From assembly GCA_963781595.1 (NCBI GenBank), contig CAWAGG010000006.1, positions 1,860,001 through 1,924,000 of the forward strand: a stretch of DNA of 64,000 nt, in the 5' to 3' direction. This document shows, piece by piece, positions 8,057 through 16,977 of this stretch. Below the pieces are notes generated by a model. The model saw only the letters and a program-made list of their open reading frames with translations. It was not told where the DNA came from and made no database searches. The position numbers were made by a program, and so were the translations under genes. Positions within the stretch are counted from its first letter, which is position 1; each line of letters opens with the position of its first letter. Origin of the DNA: JBEDUK01 sp963781595. Lineage in GTDB: Bacteria > Actinomycetota > UBA4738.

Positions 8057-9676
8057 TCAGCCCAGGGGTATCGCTTGTGGGAACCGAAGGATGCCATCGG
8101 GGTCGTAAGCCCGCTTTACCATCTCGAGCCTGGCGAGGTTCGAGCCGTAATACGCCTGCTGCCAGTCGGTCAGATCCGGGTCGATGTAGTTCTGGTACGC
8201 CTCGCCGCTCGCGTCCGGATGCAGGGTCGCGTAGAGGGACCCGAGCCAGTTCCCGTTCGCCGTGACGGATGCCCCCGATGCTCCGTTCGGGAGGTTCGCG
8301 AAGTACTGCCCGAGGAACAGCTGTCGGCGGTGGACGAACGCTGTGGCACCGGGCGCGACCCGATTGATCGCCCCGCCGTACGCGTCGAAGAGCACGCCGC
8401 CCGTCGTCGTGAGGCGCGGATCGTTCTGCCGATCTTCGAGGGCCGACAGCGCCGAGGAGATCGCTCCAACCGGGATCCCCGCGTCGAAGAAATCGGACTT
8501 CGCCAGCGACGCCTGCCGCTGCAGCACGCCGGCGGGGTTCCGGGTGGGCAGGTGGCACTGATCATCGCTCAGACCGGAGCACCCGGCTTCTCCCATCATC
8601 GCCGCGCCGTACGGCTCGGTGTTGACGGAGGAGCTGGAGGGCGGCGAGCCGACCTCGTGCTGGAGCGCCGCCAGCAGCGGTGACAAACCGCTCGACGAGC
8701 CGACGAAGGCGCCGTTGACCGACACCGCGAGCGGACCCGGCGGGTTCCCCGATCTGGCGAGCAGATGGCAGTCGCTCCACAGCTCGTCGGGCGCGGTCGG
8801 TCCCCACGACTGCCATGCCGAAAGCACGTCGCGCGCCGCCGACCACGGCCACCGCAGGCTGAACAGCGTCAGGGACCCGATGGGATGGGTGGCGAACGTG
8901 AAGGCCGTCACGACGCCGAAGTTCCCCCCGCCCCCGCCGCGGCACGCCCAGAAGAGATCGGCGTTCGTGGTCGTGTCGCAGTCCAGGACGTCACCCGCGG
9001 CGGTGACGACGCGGACCGCACGCACGCTGTCGCACGTGAGGCCGAACTTCCGGCCCACGACCCCCTGGCCGCCCCCAAGGGCGAGGCCGCTGATCCCGAC
9101 CGTCGGACAGGTCCCGCCCGGGATCGCGACGCCGTGAGGTGCGATCGCGGCGTACAGGTCGATCAGGCGTGTGCCGGCGCCGACCACCGCCGTTCCGCTG
9201 CCGACGGACACTCGGGCCAGCTTCGAGACGTCGACCACGATCCCGGTGCCCGTCGAGTACCCCGCGTAGCTGTGGCCGCCGCCCCGCGGCGTCGGGACGA
9301 TGCCGTGGGCGCGCGCGAACGCCAGCGAGCGCTGCACGTCGGACTCGGAGGCGCACGAGACGACCGCCTGCGGACGGACGGCGTCGAACCGCGGGTCGAA
9401 CAGCTGTCGAGCGCTGCGGTACCCGGGGTTCGTGGGGCGGATCACCGAACCGCGGATCGTGCTGACGAACGCGGCCCAATCGGCTTCGGTCGGCGGGCCG
9501 GTCACGATCTCCGTCGTCGATGAGGTCGGCGTGGGAACGGTCGGCGTGCTCGTCGGGGTCCGAGAGCTGGCGGGGTTCGGCTCTGGGCTCGCGTTCGTGC
9601 ATGCGGCCAACGCCGCCGACGCGATGCCACCGACGGCGAGGCTGCCGCTGAGTCTGAGGAAGGTTCGACGGTCCAC
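8057..9676 (-). CDS. Tat-exported FAD-linked oxidase (berberine-bridge type)
   Basis: 539 aa. The twin-arginine signal RRTFLRLSG is followed by a lipobox-like ALAAC, so the protein is probably exported folded with its FAD and tethered to the membrane. After a Ser/Thr/Pro-rich linker comes the FAD_binding_4 domain. PRGGGHSYAG supplies the His, and GGTCPTVG the Cys, that attach FAD in bicovalent members. The C-terminal BBE motif (YYGSNLARLEMVKRAYDP) is present and the length is normal. Family members oxidise sugars, alcohols or alkaloid-like substrates with O2; the substrate here is unknown. The start is GTG 9676 with a TAGCCT box 8 nt upstream and no RBS, hence a leaderless transcript. Confidence 0.9.
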   Translation of the reverse strand: MDRRTFLRLSGSLAVGGIASAALAACTNASPEPNPASSRTPTSTPTVPTPTSSTTEIVTGPPTEADWAAFVSTIRGSVIRPTNPGYRSARQLFDPRFDAVRPQAVVSCASESDVQRSLAFARAHGIVPTPRGGGHSYAGYSTGTGIVVDVSKLARVSVGSGTAVVGAGTRLIDLYAAIAPHGVAIPGGTCPTVGISGLALGGGQGVVGRKFGLTCDSVRAVRVVTAAGDVLDCDTTTNADLFWACRGGGGGNFGVVTAFTFATHPIGSLTLFSLRWPWSAARDVLSAWQSWGPTAPDELWSDCHLLARSGNPPGPLAVSVNGAFVGSSSGLSPLLAALQHEVGSPPSSSSVNTEPYGAAMMGEAGCSGLSDDQCHLPTRNPAGVLQRQASLAKSDFFDAGIPVGAISSALSALEDRQNDPRLTTTGGVLFDAYGGAINRVAPGATAFVHRRQLFLGQYFANLPNGASGASVTANGNWLGSLYATLHPDASGEAYQNYIDPDLTDWQQAYYGSNLARLEMVKRAYDPDGILRFPQAIPLG

Positions 9677-9684
9677 GGCTCGCG

Positions 9685-9690
9685 AGGCTA
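9685..9690 (-). promoter_or_regulatory. -10 box for the leaderless oxidase transcript
   Basis: TAGCCT on the minus strand ends 8 nt before GTG 9676. It is one of a dozen similar boxes in this window. Confidence 0.5.
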
Positions 9691-9815
9691 TCGCGGCTGC
9701 CGCCGTTCGGTGGTGTGCGCTGAGTCGCCTGGACGGAACCAGACCGGGATGGACGGCGGCGCCGCGAGCCGTCCCCTCTCGGATCCGGCCCGCGGCGCCA
9801 CCGGTGCGGTAGCCG

Positions 9816-10136
9816 CTAGCACCTGATCAGCACGCGCCCCGTCGAGCATTGGCCCGACCATCCGATCGAGGGGATCGAACCGACCGACCCCACCCGTCCG
9901 GTCGCGGGACGATCGGCGGGAACCGCCGGCACCAGGGGAGCGTTCTGGCCCTGGACCTGCCCGACGGCCGGAGCCCGCACCGGCGCGACGCCCGAGGACC
10001 CGAGGCCGATCGCTTGCCCCAGCACCAATCCGCCGACCATGCCGAAGACGACAGCGGCCACCACGATCAGCCATCGCACCCCGCCGCCTCGTACCGGCGC
10101 AGGACCGATGGTCGTCGCCTGCATGTTCGCGCTCAT
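9816..10136 (-). CDS. single-pass membrane protein of unknown function
   Basis: 106 aa. A short cytoplasmic head precedes one hydrophobic helix at about residues 21-45 (RWLIVVAAVVFGMVGGLVLG). An outer Pro/Ala/Val-rich segment follows and ends with two Cys (QCSTGRVLIRC) that may form a disulfide. GGGAGG lies about 9 nt before ATG 10136; a longer in-frame upstream start has no support. No family is recognised. Its neighbours are an exported oxidase and an exported Cys-rich protein. Confidence 0.65.
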   Translation of the reverse strand: MSANMQATTIGPAPVRGGGVRWLIVVAAVVFGMVGGLVLGQAIGLGSSGVAPVRAPAVGQVQGQNAPLVPAVPADRPATGRVGSVGSIPSIGWSGQCSTGRVLIRC

Positions 10137-10268
10137 CTCGGATCGCCTCCCGTCCGGTCGCCGACTGGGGACGACCGATGTCGGAAGGCTAGGGCCGGGC
10201 GCTCCTGCGGCCGGTGTCAGCGATGACCGAGGGCGTGTGTCGTTCGACACGCCCTGGCCGGCGAACCC

Positions 10269-10664
10269 TTAGGCGCGGGCCCAACTCCGCGCGCGGGTGC
10301 GCCGCGACGGTGGGCAGGGGTTCCCGCACTCGGACACACAGATCCGATGCTTGCAGCACGCGTCGACGAGGCAGCGAGAACCGCTCGGGCAGTCGGCGTT
10401 CTTCTTGCACTTCGGGAAGCTCCCGCAATCCAGGTCGACGCAGCCCACGCACACGAGGGCGCCACCGGCGTCCGTCGCGCACACGCACCTCTTCGGCTTG
10501 CAGAACTGGGCCGTGCCGTTGCAGTCGATCCCGCGCTTGCACCGTTTGCGAGCGGTCGCGGCGTCGGCGGGGAAGCTCGTCAGGACCGGCGCCGCCCAGG
10601 CCGCGGCGCCGACGATGCCCGCCCGCGTGAGCAACTCCCGCCGGGAGAGCGTTCCGTCAGCCAT
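10269..10664 (-). CDS. Tat-exported cysteine-rich protein
   Basis: 131 aa. A twin-arginine signal (SRRELLTRAG, then AAAWAAPVLTSFPADA) is followed by a compact domain with about 16 Cys in about 75 residues, in patterns such as CKRGIDC, CKPKRC, CVGCVDLDC, CCKHRIC and CGNPC. These resemble disulfide-knotted repeats or a metal-binding scaffold. Tat export of a small Cys-rich protein suggests that it folds or binds metal before export. Its ATG overlaps the stop of the zinc-ribbon gene upstream by 8 nt, so the two are coupled. The function is unknown. Confidence 0.75.
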   Translation of the reverse strand: MADGTLSRRELLTRAGIVGAAAWAAPVLTSFPADAATARKRCKRGIDCNGTAQFCKPKRCVCATDAGGALVCVGCVDLDCGSFPKCKKNADCPSGSRCLVDACCKHRICVSECGNPCPPSRRTRARSWARA

Positions 10665-11046
10665 CGTTCTGTCCTCCGATCTGGGCCCGATCGGCGGGCA
10701 GGTCCGGGGCCTCGGTGCCGATCAGGAAGCGCGCCAACTCCGCGGACGCGTCATCGGAGATGGATACGGCGGCCGCCACCGCGTCGCCGTGCCACACGGA
10801 GAAGCGAACGTGGGACGCGGGCACGCGGACCGACCCCTCCGCGGACTCCATCTCGAACTCCTCCACGTACCGCGTCACGCGGAGCCCTCCGAGCGTGCGG
10901 TCCTCCGGCAGCACCGGGACGCCGAGGAACCACCGAGATTCCTTCGGACCCGAACGCCGCATCAGGTCGCTCGGGAGGAGCGTTCCGCACGAGACGCAGT
11001 AGGTATGCGTCAGCGGCTGACCGAACCCGCACCGTGGGCAGAACAT
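10657..11046 (-). CDS. zinc-ribbon protein of unknown function
   Basis: 129 aa. It starts MFCPRCGFGQ and a second knuckle CVSCG at residues 17-21 completes a zinc ribbon. A domain of about 100 residues follows with alternating beta-like segments (GLRVTRYVEEFEM, VRFSVWHGDAVAAAVS) that I do not recognise. The start is set by GGAGGAG 6 nt before ATG 11046; the longer open frame upstream is antisense noise. It is translationally coupled to the Tat-exported Cys-rich protein and may help supply or sense the metal that protein binds. That link is inference. Confidence 0.7.
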   Translation of the reverse strand: MFCPRCGFGQPLTHTYCVSCGTLLPSDLMRRSGPKESRWFLGVPVLPEDRTLGGLRVTRYVEEFEMESAEGSVRVPASHVRFSVWHGDAVAAAVSISDDASAELARFLIGTEAPDLPADRAQIGGQNDG

Positions 11047-11162
11047 CCGGATCTCCTCCGCTCGAGCGCGCACCGACGCGGACATCGTGTACCGCTCGTC
11101 CGTGAGGGCGCAAGGTTCATCGAGGATCCGGATCGATGCCATGTCGTTCGCGCACGCTCCGT

Positions 11163-13793
11163 TCACGCCTCGGGCGAGAGGACCGACACGGGTAGTTGGG
11201 AGAGCAGATCGGCCAGGCGGAGCACGCGTTCGCCATCCCGCGCCCGCGCCGGCGCCGCGACAGCGCCACCCGTCAAGGCATCGCGCCAACGGGTCGGCGC
11301 CCCCGACGGCAGGACCACGGCAGTCGAGCCCCAGATCGCGCGACCGACCGGCCACGATGGATCCGATCCGACCGACGCGCCGGTCAGCCGCACCGTCAGG
11401 CGAGGCACGACCGCCACCGCCCAGTCGGCGCGCGAGCGGCGGGCGAAGGCCACGGCGTGTTCGGCCTGCCGTCCGCGGACCCGTAACGGGACGTACCGTC
11501 CGCACGCGAACAGGCCCGGCTGGCGTCGGCGGAACCGGAGCGCGCGGCTGAGGACCAGGAGCTTCAGCCCGCCATCCTGCCACCGCTCCATCAGCGCCGG
11601 GATCCCGCGAGTCACGTCGACCGATGCGGCATCGATCGCGGCCAGCCGCGCCGTACGCCCCGCCAGGTCGACCGGAGCGCGGTTGTCCGGATCGACCAAC
11701 CGGGGATCCCAGAGCTCGCTCCCCTGGTAGACGTCGGGGAAGCCCGGCGCGGTGATCGTGAGGACCGTGGCAGCGAGGGCGTTCAGCGCGCCGTGGAACG
11801 ACATGGACCCGGCGAAAGGCGCGAGGTCCTCGGCGAACCGCGACCGACGCGACGCCGTCACGGACGCGACGAACGCCCGGAGCGCGCGCTCGTATGCAGG
11901 GACCGGCGCGAGCCAATCCGTGTGGACCTTCGCCTCCCGCGCACTCTTCACGACGTGGCGCTGGAGCCGTTCGACGAGCGTGCGATCGACCCCGCGCCAT
12001 CCGCTCGCCGGCCAGAGCGCGAGTAGCGCGTGATATGCCGTCAGTTCCTCAGTGGGGTCGGGCGCGTCTCGGCCGTCCACCCTTCGCCGGTGATGGGCGT
12101 TCCACGTGTGCCACCGCTCGACGCGTTCGAGCCACGCGTCCGGGATCTCGGACAGGACGTGCAGGCGTGCGCGGGCGTCCTCGCTGCGCTTCGTGTCGTG
12201 GGTCGAGGTCGTGGACATCGCGCCGGGCCACCGCTCGCGCCGGCGTCGCATCGCGCTGTGGAACGCATCGACGGTCGTCACGGGAGCGCCAGGGTTCGAA
12301 CCGACCTCGGCCCTCGACGGCACGCGCGGATCGCGGTAGAGGGCGGTGTCCTCGACGCCCTTCGCGGTCACCGCGGGGCAGAGCTGCTGCCAGCGACGGA
12401 CCAGTTCGGCCACATGGGGCTCGGGGTCTGCCCCGGCGGTCGCGGCCGACAGCATGGTGTCACGCAGGAACCTGACGGCGCGCCGCAACGAGGGCGACGG
12501 GCTCGAGCCGATCGCGTCGCGGGCGGCGCGGTGGATCAGCCGCCGGTCGCCGGTACCGGCGGCGAGGCCCGGTCGCAGGTACGTCCGGTAGACGGGCAGG
12601 GCGGCCGTCAACGCGACGAGCGCGTCTCGCAGATCCCGCTCGCCGATGTCCGAGGTCCCCGCCGATGCGGACGCGGCTCGGCTCGCGAGCCGCGTCACGC
12701 GTTCGCGTTCGGCGCCGAACAGCTCGGTCAGCACGAGCCGCTTGCCGTCCCGGCAGAGTTCGTCGAACGTGAGGAGCGCCTCACCGCCGGCCCGCACCGG
12801 AGCCTCGGCGAGGGCGGCCACGCCATCCGGGTCGACGAACAGGCCGTCCGCGGCGTCGAGGAACGCGTACCCGCTCTCTCCGGCCACGGGCCACGATGCC
12901 GGGAGCTGCTCGCCGCGAGCCAGGATCTTCTCGACCACGATGTGCGTTTCGGGTCCGGCCGCGTCGCGCAGCCGCGCCAGGTACGCGTCGGGATCCGCCA
13001 GCCCGTCCACGTGATCGACGCGGAGGGCCACCGGCACGCCGTCCGACCGGCCCCGCGCCACGAGCCGCAGGACGAGGCGATGCGTCGCGTCGAACACCGC
13101 GCCGACCTCCTGCCGGACCGCCACGAGCGAGGAGATGTCGAAGAACCGCCGCCAGTTGATCCGCTCGTTCCCGATCCGCCAGTGGGCGAGGCGATAGGGC
13201 TGCCGGTCGAGCAACGCGGCGAGCGCGCCGGGGTCGCGTCGGGCCGCCGCGAGGTCGGCGCGCGTTGCCGTGCCCGGTGCGATTGGGAACGTCCGCTCGA
13301 AGTACCGGACGGCCGGCTCACCGTCCGGGCCCACGGCGTCGACCGTCAGCTCACCCGCGGCCAGCACGTCCTCGAGCGGCGCGCCGAGCACCGGAACGAG
13401 GACCCGCCCGTCGAGCCCAGGCGCGTCCCACTCCGCGTCGAACCACCCCGCGAACCTGGACCTGCGACCGCGGGCGAGGACGTCCCGCCACCAGGGGTTC
13501 TGATCCGGATCCGCCGCCATGTGGTTCGGGACGATGTCCAGCACCAGGCCCATCGCGTGGCCCCGGAGGGCGGACCAGAACGCCTCGAAGTCCGCGGCCG
13601 TCCCGAGCTCTGGGCTCAGGCGTGACGGGTCGACCGTGTCGTACCCGTGACCGCCCGTGAGGCCCGCCAGGAGCGGCGACGCGTACACGTGACTCACGCC
13701 CAGCGACGCGAGGTAGGGGACCGCGTCCGCAGCCTGCCGGAAGCCGAACCCATGACCGAACTGCAGTCGATAGGTCGCGGCGGGGATCGACAC
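11163..13793 (-). CDS. treY: malto-oligosyltrehalose synthase
   Basis: 876 aa, GH13 family, EC 5.4.99.15. It converts the reducing-end maltose unit of malto-oligosaccharides to a trehalosyl end, the first step of the TreY-TreZ trehalose route. All four conserved GH13 regions are visible: DIVPNHMA, ALRVDHVDG with the nucleophile Asp, VVEKIL with the acid Glu, and STHDTKRSED. The N-terminal TYRLQFGHGFGFRQA is typical of TreY. treZ and treX are not in this window. The start is GTG 13793; a TAGGCT box lies 11 nt upstream on the minus strand and there is no convincing RBS. Confidence 0.93.
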   Translation of the reverse strand: MSIPAATYRLQFGHGFGFRQAADAVPYLASLGVSHVYASPLLAGLTGGHGYDTVDPSRLSPELGTAADFEAFWSALRGHAMGLVLDIVPNHMAADPDQNPWWRDVLARGRRSRFAGWFDAEWDAPGLDGRVLVPVLGAPLEDVLAAGELTVDAVGPDGEPAVRYFERTFPIAPGTATRADLAAARRDPGALAALLDRQPYRLAHWRIGNERINWRRFFDISSLVAVRQEVGAVFDATHRLVLRLVARGRSDGVPVALRVDHVDGLADPDAYLARLRDAAGPETHIVVEKILARGEQLPASWPVAGESGYAFLDAADGLFVDPDGVAALAEAPVRAGGEALLTFDELCRDGKRLVLTELFGAERERVTRLASRAASASAGTSDIGERDLRDALVALTAALPVYRTYLRPGLAAGTGDRRLIHRAARDAIGSSPSPSLRRAVRFLRDTMLSAATAGADPEPHVAELVRRWQQLCPAVTAKGVEDTALYRDPRVPSRAEVGSNPGAPVTTVDAFHSAMRRRRERWPGAMSTTSTHDTKRSEDARARLHVLSEIPDAWLERVERWHTWNAHHRRRVDGRDAPDPTEELTAYHALLALWPASGWRGVDRTLVERLQRHVVKSAREAKVHTDWLAPVPAYERALRAFVASVTASRRSRFAEDLAPFAGSMSFHGALNALAATVLTITAPGFPDVYQGSELWDPRLVDPDNRAPVDLAGRTARLAAIDAASVDVTRGIPALMERWQDGGLKLLVLSRALRFRRRQPGLFACGRYVPLRVRGRQAEHAVAFARRSRADWAVAVVPRLTVRLTGASVGSDPSWPVGRAIWGSTAVVLPSGAPTRWRDALTGGAVAAPARARDGERVLRLADLLSQLPVSVLSPEA

Positions 13794-13826
13794 GGTCGCG
13801 GCTGAGCCTACCTCCGGCGGCGCGGA

Positions 13827-14159
13827 TCAGCCGTCTCCGGCGCAGTCGGCTGCGAACTGCACCCCCTGGTCGACCAGGGCTCCGGACCCGTAGAGCGCCG
13901 AGAACTGGTCGTAGGGGATCTCGTCCTCGAAATGACCGATCACGCACAGGCCGATCGCCCTGGGGACCCCGAGCCTCCGCTCGTCGCGGACGAAGGCGGC
14001 GACCGCCGCCGCGGGATACGGGTAGCGGTGCACCGCTTCGGGCGGCCCCGGCGGGACGCTCGTCTGCCCCGACGGCGACGAGGAGCCGCCGCACGCGACC
14101 GACAGGTTTGTGATCACGAGCGCCAGGGCCACGATCGAGGACCGCATCGTTCGAACCAT
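13827..14159 (-). CDS. small putative lipoprotein
   Basis: 110 aa with a signal peptide ending in the lipobox LSVACGG, so it is likely lipid-anchored outside the cell. The mature part of about 85 residues has two further Cys (GLCVIGHF and AADCAG), which could form a disulfide. No family is recognised. It ends 33 nt before treY on the same strand and may share a transcript with it. GGGGGA precedes ATG 14159 by 9 nt. Confidence 0.65.
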   Translation of the reverse strand: MVRTMRSSIVALALVITNLSVACGGSSSPSGQTSVPPGPPEAVHRYPYPAAAVAAFVRDERRLGVPRAIGLCVIGHFEDEIPYDQFSALYGSGALVDQGVQFAADCAGDG

Positions 14160-14346
14160 CGGGTCGGTCCCCCATGGGGTTCAGTCGCCGGACGACCTCT
14201 GGCCGATGGCCCGGGGACCCCCCCGTGGTAGGCTGGGCCCGTAGCAGGCATCTCGCCTGCCGGTTCGCGCCGAGCGACCGACCGCTGGCCATCGTAGCCG
14301 CGCCGCTCACTCCCCACGGATCGTTGAGCGTGACGGAAGGTCGCCC

Positions 14347-14748
14347 ATGGCCCGGTGCCCGGTGTGTCGTTCCATCCAGGTTTCGTTCGTCGTCGACGCA
14401 CGGCCCGGGGCGGCACGCGGCGCAGTCCCTCCGACGGGCACGTCTGGGGGACGGTGTGGTCAGTGCGGCGCCCGCTGGGTTCAGGAGGGGGGCGGGCAGC
14501 GCGGCATCGAACGACTCCGGAGCGTGCCGATGCCGCCGGCGACCCCGGGGTCGATCGGAACGCCCGTGGTCGCGAAGGCCCGCGGTCCCGCGGCGCCTCC
14601 GCGCAGTGGCTGGGTCAAGCGGTACTGGCCGGGTCGCGTGTGCGACGCGGCGGGGTGCAACACGCGACTCTCGACCTACAACCCCGAGCCGTTCTGTTGG
14701 ATGCATCAGCAACCCCATCCGCAGCCCGGACACGCGCTGCGGCCGTAA
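14347..14748 (+). CDS. zinc-ribbon protein of unknown function
   Basis: 133 aa. An N-terminal CPVC and CGQCG pair forms a split zinc ribbon. A second Cys/His group near the C-terminus (VCDAAGC, then FCWMHQQPH) looks like another zinc site, and a Pro/Gly-rich linker joins them. GGAAGG lies about 6 nt before ATG 14347. A TAGGCT box at 14229-14234 may be the promoter. The function is unknown. Confidence 0.65.
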   Translation: MARCPVCRSIQVSFVVDARPGAARGAVPPTGTSGGRCGQCGARWVQEGGGQRGIERLRSVPMPPATPGSIGTPVVAKARGPAAPPRSGWVKRYWPGRVCDAAGCNTRLSTYNPEPFCWMHQQPHPQPGHALRP

Positions 14749-14784
14749 CGACGGCATCAGGATCGGTCGGCGAGGAGCGTCGCG

Positions 14785-15003
14785 ATGCGCAGGAGCAAGG
14801 ATGCCCCGAACGACGGCGCCGCCGAGAAGGCGCGCGCGGAAGGCGATGACGCGTCGCGCCGGATCGACGCCGCGTTGCTCGAGCGCGCCCGAGCGGGCGA
14901 TCGGGCCTTCGCCGAGGAGCTCGAGCGGTGGAAGCAGCGCCAGATCGCCGAGACCGATCCCGGGGACGTCGTCACCGACCTGCGTGACGAGCCCACGGCG
15001 TAG
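14785..15003 (+). CDS. 72-aa charged protein of unknown function
   Basis: A short, highly charged and mostly helical protein, rich in Arg, Glu, Asp and Ala (SRRIDAALLERARAGDRAFAEELERWKQRQ), with no Cys and no membrane helix. GAGGAG lies 7 nt before ATG 14785. It follows the zinc-ribbon gene after 36 nt and is probably cotranscribed with it. No family is recognised. Confidence 0.55.
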   Translation: MRRSKDAPNDGAAEKARAEGDDASRRIDAALLERARAGDRAFAEELERWKQRQIAETDPGDVVTDLRDEPTA

Positions 15004-15148
15004 GGCCGCGACCTGACCTCGCCGCTAGACTCGGGCCACGGCTGCCGTCCAGGTACGCCCGTTCAGCCGTCCGTTCCGAGGAGATCGAACGACCATCGAA
15101 CCCGGCGACCTGCACATCGTCTCGAACCCGGCCGACACGATCGACGGC

Positions 15149-15799
15149 GTGCTCGAGCGCATGGCCGCGATCGACACGGCCCTGCCCACGGACGACGGCG
15201 TGGCGTACTTCAACCGGATGTACCGGAAGGTCACCGAGGAGGTCCGCGCCGCGCGCACGGCCCAGCAGTTCGAACACGCCGAGTTCCTCGAGCGCCTGGA
15301 CGTCGTGTTCGGCAACATCTACTTCGAAGCCGTCGCGTGCTCGGTCCGGGGCGAGGAGATCCCGCCCGCCTGGGCGCCCCTGTTCCACCATCGCGACCGG
15401 CCCGACACGTACCCGATCCAGTTCGCGCTCGCCGGCATGAACGCGCACATCAACCACGACCTTCCGCTCGCCGTCGACACGACCTGTCGCGAGCTCGGCC
15501 TGCTGCCCGAGGACGACACGCCCCCGCACCGGGACTTCGTCCACGTGAACGAGATCCTCGGCGAGGTCGAGGAGCACGTGAAGGTGTGGTTCGAACAGAG
15601 CCTGCTCGCGGCGCTCGACCGGGACCTCGGCCCGCTGGACGACGCGTTCGCGATGTGGAGCATCCGGAGCGCCCGCGACCTCGCGTGGGAGCACGCCAAG
15701 CTCCTGTGGGCGCTGAGCGACCACCCGAAGATGCGCGACGCGTACCTCTCGACCCTCACGCGGCTCGTCCGGTTCGGCGGGAACGGCATCCTGATCTGA
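15149..15799 (+). CDS. DUF5995 family protein
   Basis: 216 aa from GTG 15149. The sequence matches the DUF5995 pattern: GVAYFNRMYRKVTEEV near the N-terminus, FALAGMNAHINHDLPLAV in the middle and a helical C-terminus with DLAWEHAKLLWAL. The conserved NAHINHDL suggests a His/Asn-lined site, but no activity is established for this family. The frame stays open and coding-like upstream (TTIEPGDLHIVSNPADTID) with GAGGAG at about 15078, yet no ATG, GTG or TTG is available there. Either the true start is GTG 15149 without an RBS, or an upstream start codon has been altered. Confidence 0.75.
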   Translation: MLERMAAIDTALPTDDGVAYFNRMYRKVTEEVRAARTAQQFEHAEFLERLDVVFGNIYFEAVACSVRGEEIPPAWAPLFHHRDRPDTYPIQFALAGMNAHINHDLPLAVDTTCRELGLLPEDDTPPHRDFVHVNEILGEVEEHVKVWFEQSLLAALDRDLGPLDDAFAMWSIRSARDLAWEHAKLLWALSDHPKMRDAYLSTLTRLVRFGGNGILI

Positions 15800-15835
15800 T
15801 CCCGCCGGGACCCGTTCCGCGGTAGGCTGCGTCGC

Positions 15836-15892
15836 ATGGCACTCCGTCGCGAAGACCGCTGGCGCCTGGAGGTCCACAGGCAAAGCCACTAG
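15836..15892 (+). CDS. possible 18-codon leaderless mini-ORF
   Basis: A TAGGCT box (15823-15828) is followed after 7 nt by an ATG opening MALRREDRWRLEVHRQSH and a stop. A hairpin follows at once (15894-15931), and the GTPase gene begins at 16031. This could be a leader peptide with attenuator-like structure, or merely the promoter and leader of the GTPase gene. Confidence 0.3.
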   Translation: MALRREDRWRLEVHRQSH

Positions 15893-15893
15893 G

Positions 15894-15931
15894 CCGCTGC
15901 TTCCCGCACCAGGCGTCAGGGGAAGCAGCGG
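15894..15931 (+). terminator. 12-bp perfect hairpin in the leader of the GTPase gene
   Basis: The arms 15894-15905 (ccgctgcttccc) and 15920-15931 pair perfectly around a 14-nt loop. It may terminate the DUF5995 transcript or act as a leader structure, since it starts 2 nt after the mini-ORF stop. Confidence 0.5.
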
Positions 15932-16030
15932 GCAGGCGCCGTTCCCGATCGACCGCGCGGGCCACGTCCAGGTCGCGCCGCGGTCGTGGCACCAGCCTCC
16001 CTCTGCTCGAGTATCGAAGGAGGGCCAGCC

Positions 16031-16960
16031 GTGCCGATGCCGCACCAGGTTCAGATGCAGGTGATCAAACGCCGTCTCGAGGGTCGGGAGGGGACCGAAC
16101 GCGTCCGGCTGCTCCGAGCCATCCTCGCGGAGCTCCCGGGCTACCGGAACGGGCCGTACGCCGATATCCGCAAGTGGGTGAACGAGGAGATCGAACGATC
16201 CCGCGTCCGGGCTCGCACCGTGCACCGCGACGGGATCGCGGTCCGGCGCGAGGGCGTCGCGCAGGTCGGCCTGGTCGGGGCGCCGAACGCCGGGAAGTCC
16301 TCGCTCCTTCAGGCGCTGTCGAGCATCCAGATCAAGACCGGCGACTATCCGTTCACGACGCTCCGTCCGGTGCCCGCCCTCACCCGCATCCACGACGTGC
16401 TCGTCCAGCTCGTGGAGATCCCCGGGCTGATCTCAGGGGCGGACGAGGACCGCGGCGGTGGCCGGGCGCTCCTCGGCGTGCTCCGCGGCGTCGACGCGAT
16501 CGCGTACTGCCACGACGTGACCGCGCCGATCGGTGCGTTGCAGCAGGTCCGTCGCGAGGTCGTCGAGGCCGGGATCACGAAGCCGTCGATCCTGGCCGCC
16601 ACGAAGGTGGACGAGGCGAGCGACGATGCGCTCGCGACGCTCCGCGCGGCGGCACCCGACCTCCCGGTCGTGCCGGTCTCGGTGCTGGACGACGCCAGCC
16701 TCGACGCGTTCCGCGACGCGGTCTGGGCGCTGACGGGCCTCGTCCGGGTCTTCACGCGCCGCCCCGGCTCGGCCACCGGCGATCCGCTGGCCGTGCGGGC
16801 GGGCGCCACGGTCGCCGACGTCGCAGCGACGCTGCACGGCGAGCTGGCGGTCGCCGCACGGGGAGCCCACGTCTGGGGTACCTCCGCGCGATTCCCCGGG
16901 CAACGCGTGGGTCGCGATCACCCCGTTGAGGACGGGGACACGATCGAGCTGGTCACCTGA
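16031..16960 (+). CDS. OBG/DRG-type GTPase with a C-terminal TGS domain
   Basis: 309 aa. A helical N-terminal region of about 75 residues precedes an OBG-family G domain: G1 GAPNAGKSS at 83-91, G2-region GDYPFTTL, G3 EIPGL and G4 TKVD. The G3 motif has Glu where most GTPases have Asp. A TGS domain follows (GATVADVAATLHGEL and on, ending DGDTIELVT), as in DRG/Rbg GTPases. Members bind ribosomes or RNA. Start GTG 16031 has AAGGAGGG 6 nt upstream. It is a different branch from ObgE, which lacks this TGS arrangement. Confidence 0.85.
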   Translation: MPMPHQVQMQVIKRRLEGREGTERVRLLRAILAELPGYRNGPYADIRKWVNEEIERSRVRARTVHRDGIAVRREGVAQVGLVGAPNAGKSSLLQALSSIQIKTGDYPFTTLRPVPALTRIHDVLVQLVEIPGLISGADEDRGGGRALLGVLRGVDAIAYCHDVTAPIGALQQVRREVVEAGITKPSILAATKVDEASDDALATLRAAAPDLPVVPVSVLDDASLDAFRDAVWALTGLVRVFTRRPGSATGDPLAVRAGATVADVAATLHGELAVAARGAHVWGTSARFPGQRVGRDHPVEDGDTIELVT

Positions 16961-16977
16961 CGGCGCGACGCGCGTCC

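Noticed and set aside
12285..12305. tRNA-T-arm-like gggttcgaacc inside treY
   Set aside because: It lies in the middle of an intact, conserved coding region and no cloverleaf forms around it.
12030..13625. Long open frame on the plus strand opposite treY
   Set aside because: It is a mirror of the high-GC coding frame of treY; Arg/Pro/Gly-rich, without motifs or RBS.
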